Assembly (NCBI GenBank): GCA_018398585.1
Contig: JAGTTD010000005.1
Location: forward strand, 38,566,750 to 38,630,749
From: Simmondsia chinensis
Lineage: Eukaryota; Streptophyta; Magnoliopsida; Caryophyllales; Simmondsiaceae
Length of the DNA stretch: 64,000 nt
Direction of reading: 5' to 3'
A program made the translations under genes and the position numbers. The notes below the pieces were generated by a model. That model did not search any database and had not been told where the DNA came from. It saw only the letters and a list, made by a program, of their open reading frames with translations. Numbering within the stretch: position 1 is the first letter of the stretch; each line of letters opens with the position of its first letter. Positions 9,760-21,667 of this stretch are shown here, piece by piece.

Positions 9760-10200
9760 TTGGGGGTGGTGTATATGAGCAGAATGGACATGAGTTTGAG
9801 CTTGCCAGGTTTGAGATTTGGCTCTTAAACAATCTAGCTCTGATTTGACTTGGATGGAAGCTTCGCAAAATTGGAAACTTTGTGCTCAATATCTTAACTT
9901 GTGATTATAGGCTTGCCTCTATTCGACTAGGTTCAAGATAATCTCATTTAGACTTGAACTGAGCTCAATTTAACAATAGAAGTTAATAATTTAACTCACA
10001 TAATAAGTACATTAACAGCCAAGAAAAACTCTCCAAATGACATGCAAAATGAGTGGGTTACATTCAACTATACCTAGAAATTGGGTTGGCTGGTGGGTTA
10101 GGGTAGGGTTGGGTAACATCGGCTCAGGTAATTTTGGATTAATTAGGTTATTTTAGATTAGAACCATTGGGTCATATAACCGAAAATAACTTTCATTGTT
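9760..10200. repeat. Decayed GAGCTC-type and GGGT-type MITE pieces
   Basis: 9775-9990 has degenerate TTGAGCTTG, GGCTC and ACTTGAACTGAGCTC words like the GAGCTC-rich MITE. 10080-10200 has GGGTTGGCTGGTGGGTTAGG like the TAGGGATGG family. Ends are lost. No gene. Confidence 0.4.
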
Positions 10201-10328
10201 TTGTCATCAGGTCATAACCGCAAATAATGTAAATTTTAAAATTCGATGATATAAAATATAACTATTAATAAGTGAAAAACAGACAACTATTACATTGAAT
10301 TCATCTAAGAAATAGTCATCTAATTCTA

Positions 10329-10490
10329 CAATTTTTTTTGGCAACGAGGGAGTGGAGTGCCCCAGCCACCCCTGGCCCATGAGAAGGCCCACAATCTCCA
10401 TGAGCAGGTAAGTGATGCGTGTATCCTCAGCCATAATCGAACTCCTGATTCCTGGGCGATGACCGCATGGGTAGGAGATGTCACCAAATG
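10329..10490 (-). mobile_element. Possible tRNA-derived SINE with A-rich tail
   Basis: On the minus strand the order is CTACCCATGCGG, GGAGTTCGATTATGGCTGAG (box-B-like), a GC-rich body and a poly-A tail (poly-T at 10331-10339). This is the usual plan of a tRNA-derived SINE. No duplication was found and box A is weak, so this is tentative. Confidence 0.4.
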
Positions 10491-10498
10491 AGACGCCC

Positions 10499-11008
10499 TA
10501 CTTTTTAGGTACAGTTTTAGAAAATCACTGAACTTTTCTAATTTTTCAAAATCACACCTAAAATTTTTAAAAAATTTCAATATTATACCTAATACTGACA
10601 CTGTTACCTTTCAGTCAAATGAAACGCCCCGTTTTAGGTAATAAATGCATTGAAATACCAAGTTTAACTTAATTTAATTAAATTATATCAGGTAATTTAT
10701 TTTTCAAATGTCAAAACTACCCCTCACCTTTGAATTTGTAAAATTGTTGAGAGTATGGCACACTGCTACAGCCTTTTGCCACAAAACAAATTTTAGAAGT
10801 ATTTTTTATTTGTAAAAGTATTTATAATTCATTGATAAAAAATAAGTTTTACTGAGGGTAGTTTGGTAATTTCATATTTATTTTAACATAAATTTTGACG
10901 ATGCCAGCATTGGGTGTAACATTGAAATTTTTTAAAAAATTTAGGTGTGACTTTAAAAAGTTAGGTCGCTTTTTAAAATCGCACCTAAAATGTAGGTGGT
11001 TTTCAGTA
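10499..11008. repeat. Fold-back MITE with about 85-bp arms
   Basis: The left arm (10503-10585: TTTTAGGTACAGTTTTAGAA, AATCACACCTAAAATTTTTA, AAAAATTTCAAT) is the reverse complement, with few changes, of the right arm (10918-11005: ATTGAAATTTTTTAAAAAAT, TTAGGTGTGA, TAAAATCGCACCTAAAATGT). The 330-bp centre is AT-rich and non-coding. Confidence 0.75.
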
Positions 11009-11019
11009 AAATAAAAAAA

Positions 11020-13300
11020 AAATCTTATTTATATTTAATACATGCCAAAAAAGCTGTTTAGCACAAGATGAGAGTCACCATTCACAAACATCATAGATTC
11101 ACAAAAATATATATGAAAAAAAAGGTAAAATATTTAGGATCGCGCAACCAAAGCCTTTTGAAGATCATCCTCGCTAAGAATAACACCGTAGCAGCTTGTC
11201 TTCCAAAACGTTAAAGCCTAGGGTAAGTATCACAGTGTTGCAAGCTTATGGCTGCGAGAGAAAGGAAAAGGGGCCAAGGAAAGAAAGGCGATTAGAGAGG
11301 AAGGGAAAGAATCAATAGGAAAATAAAATAATGATAATATTTTCTTTACAAAATCGGAACTCTGTAAATGAACAATCGACCCATCAGGTTAACCCGATCC
11401 TACCTAACTGACTTGATCTAACTCTAAATTTAGGTTATTTGGGTTCGGGTCGTATCAATTTGTGTCATCAAATTGTGACCCTTACCCTAACTTTCGTAGG
11501 CTTCGAGTCAAGCCATTAGGTCAGATCACTAATCAACAAGTGTTAAGCACTAATAAAGGACATGGAACAAAGTGAAAAAACCCTTTGAGCCAAAAACAAT
11601 AATGCTTCTCGATAGTTGGGCTAAAGTACTCGAGTTTGAGACATTACTATAGCTTTACCCACGAAGTCCCTCCTTTAGCGATATCTGAAAAAATACATGA
11701 AGCAGAATTGTTCGCAATTGTTCTCTACATGAAGGGTTTCTTTTGAAGGAAAATCAGCTATGGACTTCTTCCTCCAGCCTCTACCTCATAATCGTGCAAG
11801 ATGACATAATAAGGGATATATAGGATGAGGCACAATCTATTAGGGGCGAATTTGTACTATTCGTCTTCTCTAAGTCGTCAAGTATACCAATTTGTTAGAC
11901 AACACAAGCTTTACCGAATCACTAAGGGGCACGCAACTAATGTGTTCAGAGCAAGTCATAGGACGTTATTAGTATCAATTTTGTATAGGGACTTTCACGA
12001 ACCCAACGAGAAGTAGATCCCATATTTTTAGTGGTATATTGGTTCTCTATGATGGCTCACTTCATCACTTGTAATAAGAAGGTTTTCAAAGCAATGTCAA
12101 GAAGGTTTTCGACGTAGTGATGTCGCACAACATTAATTCTTGGAAGTCTAATAAATCCACGACTTGTCTAATTCCGTCACCTCAGATAGGAACATGCTAT
12201 TTGTGAGATGAAATCATTCTTGGAATTCCAAATTTCATCAACTAGGTGAAAAATGGAAACGAGCCAAGGTTTCAAGGTTGACCATTTGAAGACTGAGAAT
12301 CACCGCTATTACAAGATGTATCTCAGACTATTAGGGAATGCGAAGGTGAGTTTCATCTCATTATGGCTGTTCAAAGGCTCCAAGTGGTACGACTTGTAAG
12401 AAAAAGATGTTTGCACGATTCATTGCCAGAAGAATGAATAGCATAGAAACTAGTTATTATCAAGCTCTCATTAGTCTCTCTAGAATGGCCAACGAAGCCA
12501 GTAACTTTATCCTAGGATCAAGAACAAGGCTGCTCTAGATTCCTTTTACCTGATCAGAATATGGACAGCTTGAAGTAATTATTGCAACCTTGTAAAAGGA
12601 GCTGGTTGAGAAAGAACTCTTAGCTTTGATCATGCTGCCAAGCCAATACATCATCAGCAATAGGGTAGATATTTTCTTACTATAGGTCCATGTTTAGTGT
12701 AGCCTAGATCTTGGGTATTGATTAAGCCATGATGTCATCCTAGATTCTTTTGTGATGTAATACCATCCCAAAAACCCATAAGTTCTGTGATGGAGTGTTG
12801 TTGTGTGAAGATGGAGAAAAGTCGTGGATATTTATCATTTAAAGAACTGTGAACAATCCACCCATGTAGCCAAAAGCGTGTTTTATTGTCACGTCCAATG
12901 TGGTATCCCATCCCATACGTTATGATAGGTTGTGCGAGAACAAAATACTTGCCATTCTCTTTTACTAAAGGAGAATCAAAGTTTAAGTTGGATTTGTGTG
13001 TTACTGCTTTTCAGAATGGAGAATCAGAGTTTTAACTAAAGTCGATTTCCTATATTAACTTTGAATTTTTTGTTTTATTGAGTTCGAAAATTATAACGAG
13101 GATATGATTAGAATTTTTTTTAGTAGTATTTAATTCAATAAACAACTTGTGAATTCTCGAAGCATTGTTCTAGTTTTCCTAGAATTAAAACTAAGAATTA
13201 TTTTTCCCCTTGTATTGCTCGTTTCTTTGAGATATAATGAGAATCAACCTAACTTTTCCTTTAGAGTATGTTTTAGTAATTTTATTTAAAGAAAAGTCGT
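11020..13300. other. Intergenic stretch without recognisable genes
   Basis: 11370-11520 has GGGTTCGGGTCGTATCAATT-type words of old MITEs. 11560-12900 has slightly higher GC and several short open frames but no conserved motif in any frame; it may be a very old retroelement. I see no RNA gene here. Confidence 0.3.
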
Positions 13301-13321
13301 CGAGTCTTTGTTCATACTCAT

Positions 13322-13560
13322 TTTAATTTTTGCCTTGCAAACCTATTGAGTACCATTTTGTGTTTGAAGTTTTCGTTTTCGACAAAATCAAAACAAGATT
13401 TGGAATTGGTTTTTTTTTTTTTTTTGGATTGATTTTTGACTCAAACCAAGGAAAAAAAAATGAAAAAACCAAAAAATTCAGTTCGAAGATATGATTTGTA
13501 GTTTCTAGAAAATCAAAGATATGCAAGCGAAAAAAAAAGAAAGATACCTAGTAAAACAAT
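13322..13560. repeat. Fold-back MITE, TTTTGTTTTT/AAAACCAAAAA type
   Basis: The T-rich left half (GTTTGAAGTTTTCGTTTTCG) is complementary to the A-rich right half (ATGAAAAAACCAAAAAATTC, TTTCTAGAAAATC). Similar pieces lie at 34690-34860, 53490-53740, 55300-55500 and 61765-61960. Non-coding. 13560-14140 shows nothing else recognisable. Confidence 0.45.
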
Positions 13561-14186
13561 AAAAGTTTGACCTTAGTTTGGATGCCCTAAAGAATTTCCG
13601 ATTTAGCCAACTTATAATACACAGTTAAAAGAGCCTTCAAAAACCAAAAGATGACTTTCACCTCGGTAACAAGCTCTACTTCGTTGGATTGCAAATAAAG
13701 CCGAGTCTATTATCAAGCATCATATATCTTACCAAACTAATTTTCATTAAACAGCTTGTATCCCGACCAGCCAAGCTAGGTCATAGGTTTAAAGCTCGTC
13801 AATTCTCATCCTGCTATTGGTTTCCTTCTTTAGCGAACGCTGTTATACTACTTACGAATACAAAACGAAAAGAAAAACGAATCGAATAAACAAATTTAGA
13901 TATGGGATCATTCTATTGGTAATGGAGTTGAAAAGATGCAAAATAATAGAACAAAGGAACAATTCTTGAACACTAATTTGATTCTAAGGAGACTTAGATA
14001 TGGAGAATGTGAAAAAGGAGTGTAACACCCGCAAAGCACGCATTTAGAGTGATGGTTCACAATATTTGTCAATGATTCCTCACTCCCCCCTCTAACTTTT
14101 AATATCTTATGTTCATAATCTAAATATATAATTCAGTTATGTCTGTTTGAGGGGAAATAATCTTCAGAGAAACATAGAGAAAGCCT

Positions 14187-14345
14187 TTTTTTTCATTCTG
14201 AAAATTAGCGATAAGATCGCTATACAAGATAGGCCGCTCGACCAAAGCGAGCGTAGGACACCCGTAAGGAAAGGGGGACCAAAAAGGACAAGTGCAAACA
14301 ATAGTCTAACAAGAGAACATGAATGCAATATGAAATACAAATAGG
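14187..14345 (-). mobile_element. 5'-truncated LINE 3' end (minus strand)
   Basis: A poly-T tract is followed by ATTAGCGATAAGATCGC, GGCCGCTCGACCAAAGCGAG and GGACACCCGTAAGG. It shares order and wording with 6393-6660, including the ACCCGTAA word. The region 14350-15050 shows no gene. Confidence 0.5.
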
Positions 14346-15059
14346 GGTAACATACGTTAGAAGACTATAGATATTGAAAATAAAATAGGGTGTGTCAGGA
14401 TTAGATTGGCAGATGAGAGCACAACATCAAAATAAGGGTGGGTGGAAGGTAAATAAGCAAAGAAAGTCTATATAATAAATAATGAAGCAAAGAAAGAAAG
14501 AAAATGACATCACAAAAAGAAAATACATACGCATAAGCTCGAAGCGCAACATGGGCAAAATTAAGTAATGCTTGCCCAGATTTGCCCATGGTCAGCAACT
14601 GGGTGCTGCTACAAAAGGAATCTGAATCCAATCTATTAAGATGGTAGCTGTTCTGTTGTATATGGGAAATAACATCGGGAATCCAAGTGACACGAATAAT
14701 TGCAAGTCTATTTATGGGAAAAATTAGATTTTAGGAATTGGTTTTTAGTGTTTACTATTGTGTGGCACGCATTTTTTGACGGAAAAGATTTTTTTAGGGA
14801 AAAAGGTTTTCTCTTCGAAGGGTGGAAAACGACTTCCCTTTTAAAATGGGGAAGTCAACATTCCAAATCCTCGAAGTATTTATTAGTCCGAGTTTGGATT
14901 TAGATTAAAGTTACATTGTCTATAAGAAAGTATAGAATGTTCGATGGAGGATGTTTTCTTTAAAAATAAAAGAAGGAATATCATAAGGTAGGTACAAGTT
15001 TTACATTAAACCGAAATTCAAAATCTTTTTCAAAGGAAAATATTTTCTAGGCTATACTA

Positions 15060-15200
15060 CTGTATTTCAGCGGTTGGCGTGTTCATCAGCATTTAGGGGT
15101 TTTTGGGGCCTATTGTTTTATTTTGCTTTTTTCCAGCTCCTGCAGGCTTTTTCAGGCTACTCTGCGGGGTACGTGTGTGAGCTAAGATACTTCACCAACA
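15060..15200 (+). mobile_element. LINE 3' UTR fragment
   Basis: GTTTTTGGGGCCTATTGTTT, TTTGCTTTTTTCCAGCTCCT and GCAGGCTTTTTCAGGC match the order seen at 23530-23600 and 24680-24760, where the AATTATC tail follows. Here the tail is lost. 15200-16290 is AT-rich with no gene found. Confidence 0.45.
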
Positions 15201-16309
15201 GAGTACACAACATGATCAAAAAAAGACAAAATGAGAGATGGATCTCAAAATACCTTATATTTTGCAAACTAATCTGATACAAAATTAAATATTTGTAGAA
15301 AACGAATAAACTGAACATGACTAAAACGAGAGATTCGATTTAAAAATGGGATTGGTGATCAATAATTAAGTGGTAAAGCATATATACTTTAAGGTGCTTT
15401 AGCGCCGCATTAGATCTTGGCGTGGGGTTTGCTTTGTGAATTTCTGTTGACATTTCGTTGGCTCGTCAATTTTTTAAATATTTTGCAACTTTAAAATTTT
15501 TTTTTTAAGTTCCTCTTTTACTTTACTAAAGGAACCTTACTAACAAGCTTTATTTCTCAATACAGTTAAACAGAATGTAATACGTATGTGTATTATTTAG
15601 CTATACGTGAAAGCATTGGCCAATGATTCGTTACTGTAAAAAAAAAGAGTGAAGAATAATGTTAATCACAATAGCGGCACTAGAAATATAATGCATAGTG
15701 ACTGATATGGTACAATCAAGAATTTAAGAGTTGAAGTGATAAATTTAATACAATTATTTTTAAGTATCATTTATTTCTTTTAAAAGGGAAAAAACACGGA
15801 TATGTATTATACGTTAATCGTATGACTAATAACAAGAAAACACGTATTTTACCGTATTATTAGTAAATGTAATGCAAAGGCCCTTTTAAACAGGATAGTG
15901 CGGATACGAGTCCAAAATGTGTATTGTACACAAGTTTTACTAAAAGAGGTTTATTTCACTCTTTTGTGCGTTTACCTGTTTATTTATTTACGAGAACACT
16001 AAATATACCCAATTTATTATCTAATTTTTGTAGCTAATAAAATGATCGATATATGTCAATTTTGCAGATATGTTGTAGCTTTTACACTATCCATTTTGGA
16101 CTTTGATTCTATCTTTTGGATACTTATTTCTCACTATAGTTTTATGCAGAGGAATATACAAATCAATGTTAATACTACTTCTTATCTAAAAATATCTCAT
16201 GGGCTCCCGAACGAGTCCCTGAGTATCGAAGATAGAAAAGGTGTAATCCAAGAGTTGGAGTCAATGACGTAAGCACTACTAAGTTCGTAGGCTCCATTTA
16301 TGGTCTGGT

Positions 16310-16568
16310 TCTTTTCCTACCATTTTGTTTCGGTTTGTGCTATCCCCTGCATATGCGAGAGCCTTTAAGGCACTAGGTTTGTTGTTGCTGTTGTTGTTGT
16401 CGTTGTAGTATTTGGGGTATGGTGGGCGTTAATATATTTTTGTTTCTGGGTGTATTGGGTCGTTAGATACGATTGTCATAGGTGTTTCTTATTATTTTTC
16501 CTTCCCGCAATTTTTGTTTTCAGTTTTTTCATCACGAGTTTTTCTTACTACTTATCGCAAAAAAAAAT
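16310..16568 (+). mobile_element. TTG-tailed SINE 3' domain followed by a LINE 3' end
   Basis: CCCCTGCATATGCGAGAGCC, TTTAAGGCACTAGGTTTGTT and a TTG run (to 16407) are the 3' domain of the 5S-headed SINE family without its head. Directly downstream a T-rich stretch ends CTTATCGCAAAAAAAAATT like the LINE 3' ends in this window. Confidence 0.55.
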
Positions 16569-16786
16569 TAAAAATATCTCATGGTATTACCAACATTGAT
16601 TAGATTAAGAAACATATTAAATTTATACAATAATTTGGATATTTTCATGTCAGATCTTTCTAGAAATTAAAACAATTTTATATATACTCGAAAGTTGTAT
16701 ACATAGAAAAATGTTATTAGCTTATAAAAATGTAAATAATTATACTAATTTTATAATTGATTATTTTTATACTATATTGTTAAGTA

Positions 16787-17007
16787 GGGTTCATTTACCA
16801 TGCACTAATGCAACCGAATCTCATTAGAACTCCGAAGTTAAGCATGCTTGAGCGAGAGTAGTACCAGGATGGGTGACCTCATGGGAAGTTCTCGTGTTGC
16901 CAACTCTATAAGATTACGCCCTGAAGGGGTAAGGCTACGTAAACGCACCCCTCCCAGACCCTGCTTAAGCGGGAGCCCTTGAGGTATTGGGTCTATTGTT
17001 GTTGTTG
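16787..17007 (+). mobile_element. 5S rRNA-headed SINE, copy 3 (short form, with TSD)
   Basis: The 5' end GGGTTCATTTACCATGCACT continues into 5S rRNA: CTCATTAGAACTCCGAAGTT, AAGCATGCTTGAGCGAGAGT, AGTACCAGGATGGGTGACCT, TTCTCGTGTTGCC. The Pol III internal control region is almost intact. The stretch between the palindrome and the GGGGTAAGG word is deleted by about 40 bp compared with copies 1 and 6. It ends TTGAGGTATTGGGTCTATTG plus TTG repeats. A 19-bp duplication with one change, TATA(C/T)TATATTGTTAAGTA, flanks it at 16768-16786 and 17008-17026. Confidence 0.9.
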
Positions 17008-17089
17008 TATATTATATTGTTAAGTACATAAATTAATTAGATATTTAAATTAAATATATTTAGTATTTTTTTTTTGAATATATCACATG

Positions 17090-17256
17090 TTTGATTATGC
17101 ACACTCTGCTACCAACATGCTCACCAACCAATAAAAACATGCCGACCTCTATAACTTCATGTCTCGCTCTCTTAACACAACCACTGTTGTGGGTTGGTTA
17201 TTGCATGGGTCGGAATTTATCGGATAATTAGTTTACTCGTTAGCAAAAAATTATAT
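17090..17256 (+). mobile_element. Possible fragment of a tRNA-derived SINE
   Basis: The end TTATCGGATAATTAGTTTAC, CTCGTTAGCAAAAAA closely follows the 3' end at 55660-55708 (CCGAATAATCAGATTCCTCG, TTAGCAAAAAA), where a tRNA-like head lies upstream. Here the head is not clear. Confidence 0.4.
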
Positions 17257-17533
17257 ATATTAACATTTTTGAAAAATAAATAAGCTTTTTTTTTAATAAT
17301 TAAACCAAAAAGGTACAAGATGTAACATAAGATTGAAATTTTTCCGGCCTTCTTAATTTAGATATGTTCAATATTGTTCACAAAAAAGTTAAGACAAAAT
17401 CGACTTACGTTATCATTGGCTGAACTGAGTCAATTAGTTCTAAATCCGACTACATTTGAACATTCATCAGTTTAGTTCGGTCCGATTATTTTTAGGATTT
17501 AAAAGTATTGAAAGTATTGTTGAACGTGTTATT

Positions 17534-18720
17534 CGCCCATTAGATAATTCAAAAAGGTATGAAAGTCAAGTTGGGAGATGGTTCGCATCTGAAATTTTGG
17601 AAGGATATTTGGGTCTAGGACACTTCTCTCCAATCATGATTTCCAGATTTATTTCGAATCTCACTCCAACAGCAGAACTTAGTAAGCCAAATGGGTATGT
17701 GGGATGGGTTAGAGTGGAGATGGTTATTAAACTGGCAGCGCCGATTCTTCAGCAGAGAGGAGGATTAAGTGGCAGAATTCCATGAAGTACTAAATTCAGT
17801 CCAACCTATCAAAGAATCTAGCGACACTGCTTGTTGGCTTCATGATCCATCCTCACTGTACTCCACCAGCTCGTTCACAAAGGTAGTATGGTCCCGAGCA
17901 CTGTCAGTTGTGACTATTGATCACCTAATTTCTGGGGTTTGGAAGGGCTTGGCTCCACCAAAAGTGGAGTTGCTTGTCTGGATGGTTCTCCTAGGGAAAA
18001 TGAACACTAGAGAATGGCTATGGAAGTTGGGTATTGTTGGGGAAGAAGACAAGTGGTGTCTACTTTGTGAAGTGGAGGTAGAAAGTATTGATCATCTATT
18101 CTTGGGTTGCTACCGCTGCTGGTCCGTCTGGGGTAAATGTTTTGAGTGGTGTGGTTTGAAGTGGGTAGTGCCAGAGACGGTAAAGGACCTCTACGAATAA
18201 TGGCTTATGTGCTATGTTGGGGAAAAATTTCAAAAAAAGATTTGGATTACCTTGTTCTTCGTTGTCATTTGGGTCATGTGGAACACTAGGAATAAAGTCG
18301 TCTTTGAAAATGGCCGTTGTATCCAAAGTGAGGTCTTTTGGAGCATTAGAATGAGACCTGGGTTCTAGGTAAAAGCTTGGTGCCAGGAACTTCCATACTC
18401 TCCTAATGATATCGCGAGGAACATTGATTGGATCCGAACCTGGCCCGGAAATAGTATTTCACGGCACTGATCTGCGCTGCTACTGCTGGTACTAATCGCT
18501 GTTCAATGATGGTTGGCCTGACGCTGATATTGCTGTAATAGTATACAATTGTATGGTAGGGGCTAAAGGATGTAACTTTACATCTTACCTTACATTTTGC
18601 GTACATTTTGTTTTGTTGTTGTACCACTGATGTATCACTGGGCCCCAATGGCTAGTTCAGGCCTCGCGAAAGTGAGTGCGCTTGTCTTGTATCACTTCTC
18701 GGCGCTACTTATCAAAAAAA
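17534..18720 (+). mobile_element. 5'-truncated L1-type LINE with zf-RVT domain and 18-bp TSD
   Basis: The coding remnant translates as the C-terminal end of a plant LINE ORF2. At 17769-18200 are a Trp/Pro-rich linker (WKGLAPPKVELLVWM), LGKMNTREWLWKLG and the zinc-binding pattern CLLCE..SIDHLFLGC. Further down is VIWVMWNTRNKVVFENG, followed by a frameshift and stop. The 3' UTR ends CTACTTATCAAAAAAA. ATTGTTGAAC(G/A)TGTTATT at 17516-17533 and 18721-18738 is an 18-bp duplication with one mismatch. The frame breaks near 17760 and 18200, so it is dead. Confidence 0.9.
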
Positions 18721-18959
18721 ATTGTTGAACATGTTATTGACCACAATTTTTTGTCTTATCTGATATAATTTGATCTGATTCAAAAGTAGATCGATAAACA
18801 ACCCTATCCACTAACCTGTATTGTGTCTCAAATTTTTAGTATGAAATTCCAATTGGAGGTCTATAGCGGAACAGAGATATGGATTCTATTTGTTGGGTCA
18901 GGTCGTAATGTATTTGTAGGGCTTCTATGCAAATACAGAGAGAAAAACGCAGAGAGAAG

Positions 18960-19140
18960 AACTTGTAATCCTCCATTTCAGATCTAGTGAAGTTTCATCA
19001 TTTCGTTCTGGTTTTTTTCCTCACTTGAGAGTTTTCCACGGTTTTTCGGTAATTAGAGAGAAAATTCCTGATACAAAAGCCGGGAAACTAAGTGTGAGAA
19101 AGCCCACAAAAGTAGGACAAAAGAAACAAAGAGAGTTTTC
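18960..19140 (-). mobile_element. LINE 3' end fragment (minus strand)
   Basis: TTTTTCGGTAATTAGAGAGA, AATTCCTGATACAAAAGCCG and AAAGCCCACAAAAGTAGG are the complement of the CTCTCTAATTATC / GGCTTTCTC LINE 3' UTR words. 18740-18950 and 19150-19770 show nothing else I can name. Confidence 0.5.
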
Positions 19141-19779
19141 CATGTAAATCTTGGTGTATTTATTTCTCTTTGTCCCTTAATCTTCTCATTTGATTTTCAT
19201 ATTTGTTTTTGTATCTAAATCGAGCCCAGTTCTTTGAGTATTTTGCCTAACCGTATTAACAAAGAATATGACATGGAATGGAAGCGTGCAATGCAAAATT
19301 AGGGTTTATGGGCAAAAATTATGCTATTGGAATCGAATCCAATTCTTTGAATATTTCGTCTAGGGTTTGTATTCAAAAATTTTGGATGAGCCACACAATA
19401 AATTATAGTACTTATGGGCAAAAAAGAAACACTAAAACACAAAATTAAGTAGATGCCGCTAAACTATCTAGAAAATATAAAAGTGGCCCAAAAACACATT
19501 TAAGGCCCTTAAGGCTCAAAAGTGACGGTTATTTGAAGCTGCAGGCACAAATTAGCGCATTCGGCCCACCCGTTTAGGTTTCTAACGGTCCAACTGTTTT
19601 CAAAACTTTTTTGCTACTCGTTCTATATCAGAATAAAAAAAAAAAAAAGGATAAATGCAACCATGGGCATAAGAGAAGAGAAGAGATAAAGTGATGAAGA
19701 TGAAGATAAAAGGAGAAGGGTGCGGATTGGAGAGTCAAAATTGAGAAATACAAGATGCCTTGGTAAGTGGGATTTTCAA

Positions 19780-21345
19780 TAAGAAGATAACAGAAACTCA
19801 GAGACTTCTCTTTTGTGTATTCGCTTTTGTTTTCTGATAATTAGACAGTAAACTCTTAATATAAAACTGACGCACTCAACTGAAGTAGAGTTCAAAAAAA
19901 ATCCCACAAAAGCAGGGAAATAAAAGAGAAACATAGCGAAAAAACAAGAAATAAAATACCCTGAAAGCCTCAACACCTACACCTGTGTATGCGCCTTTTG
20001 AAGATAACAGAAGATCAAGGACATTTCCTTTATGTATTCACCTTTTTTCCCCGATATTTAGAGGGGAAATTCTTGATATACGTGTCCATTGAAGTGGAGC
20101 CCGAGAAAACACACAAGTAGAAAGTCAGAAGTAGAATATCCCAAAAATCTAGACACCTACACCTTAAAAAGATAAGAGAAGCTCAAAGACACCTACTTTG
20201 TGTATTTACTTTTTTTCCCCGATATTTAGAGAGGAAATTCTTGATATAAAAACTAACGTGTCTATTGAAGTGGGCCCGAGAAAATACACAAAGGCAAAAA
20301 AAAGATACGGTGCAAAGTCAGAAGCAAAATATCCCGAAAATCTAGACGCCTATAGTTACACCTGCACCTGCACCTTAAGAAGATAATAGAAGCTAAAAGA
20401 TACCTCCTTTGTCGATCTTTTGAGCCTCTTGGAGCCTCTTTAGGCTGCCGTCTTTTGTACTGAGCTTTGCTCAAGAATTATCAAAAAAAAAAAAAAAAGA
20501 TACCTCCTTTGTGCATTCATTTTTTCTTTTTTCTTTTTTTTTTTACCGATAATTGAGGGTAAACTCTCAATATAAAAACTAATGCATCTACCGAAGTGGA
20601 ACCCGAGAAAACACACAAAAGCGAAAAAAAAGATATAGTGGAAAGTCAGAAGCAAAATATCCTAAAAATCTAGACACCTACACCTACACCTTAAGAAGAT
20701 AACAGAAGCTCAAAGATACCTCATTTGTGTATTCACTTTTTTTACCGATAATTACAAAGTAAACTCTCAATAAAAAAAACTGATGCATCTATTAAAGGGG
20801 AACTTGAGAAAACACACAAAAGCAGAAAAAAGAATTAGTAAAAATTCAGAAGCAAAATATCCCCAAAATCTAGACACTTACACCTACACCTTAAGAAGAT
20901 TACAAAAGCTCAAAGACACCCTTTGTGTATTTACTTTTTCTTTTTTTTACTGATAATTAGAAAATAAACTCTCAATATAAAAACTAATGCATCTATTAAA
21001 GTGGAACCCGAGAAAACACATGCAAGTGGAAAAAGGATATAGTAAAAAGTCAGAAGCAAAATATCCCGAAAATCTAGACACCTACACCTACAGCTTAAGA
21101 AGATAACAGAAGCTCAAAGACACCCTTTGTGTATTTACTTTTTCTTTATACCAATAATTAGAAAGTAAACTCTTAATATAAAAACTGATATATCTATTAA
21201 ATTGTAACCCAAAAAAATACATACAGGTAAAAAAAGATACATTAAAAAGTCAAAAGCAAAATATATCAAAATTATAGACAGCTATACCTACACTTACACC
21301 TGTCCCTTAAGAAGATAACGGAAGCTCAAAGACAGTTCCTTTGTG
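19780..21345 (-). repeat. Tandem array of about seven LINE 3'-end units (about 200-215 bp each)
   Basis: The anchor AAGATAACAGAAGCTCAAAG recurs near 19782, 20000, 20166, 20379, 20694, 20895, 21098 and 21310. Between anchors each unit has TTTGTGTATT(C/T)ACTTTTT, GATAATTAGAAAGTAAACTC, TCAATATAAAAACTAATGCA, CCCGAGAAAACACACA, TCAGAAGCAAAATATCCCGA and TCTAGACACCTACACCTACA. On the minus strand this is the LINE 3' UTR ending in TTATC plus A's. The usual spacing is 201-218 bp; one unit is short (166) and one is longer by a 100-bp insertion. No coding function. Confidence 0.85.
20413..20494 (+). mobile_element. 82-bp LINE tail inserted inside the tandem array, with TSD
   Basis: CGATCTTTTGAGCCTCTTGG through TTTGCTCAAGAATTATC and a poly-A run lies in the opposite orientation to the array. 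AAAAGATACCTCCTTTGT is repeated exactly at 20395-20412 and 20495-20512. It is a very short 5'-truncated retrotransposition event that post-dates the array. Confidence 0.8.
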
Positions 21346-21667
21346 TGGATCATTCATATCATCATCACACACACCCTTTCTCTCTCTAGTTTCTCTCTCT
21401 TAACTAGGGCTCCACTATCTCATGATAATAGTAAAATATTATGCAAGAGGGCAGCACCATGCCTAACCCACATTTATTCCATAACAATAACAATGTCTCT
21501 TTTTTATATAATATATTTTATTCATTTATGTGTCTGATAAAAAGGGTGTCAGCTAATTCAGTTCTTAAAATCTTTAAAATATAGTATTCAAGATATGAGA
21601 ATGAATCATATCTTTAGGGTAAGAGTTATGAAATCTGGGTTGGATTGCCCCCTTGTTCAGCTTGTAT

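Noticed and set aside
17769..18200. Host gene for a 143-residue zinc-binding protein
   Set aside because: It is the zf-RVT end of a truncated LINE with a TSD.
19780..21345. CRISPR array or centromeric satellite
   Set aside because: Units of about 200 bp have no short repeat/spacer plan. The sequence is LINE-derived and the array has only about seven units.
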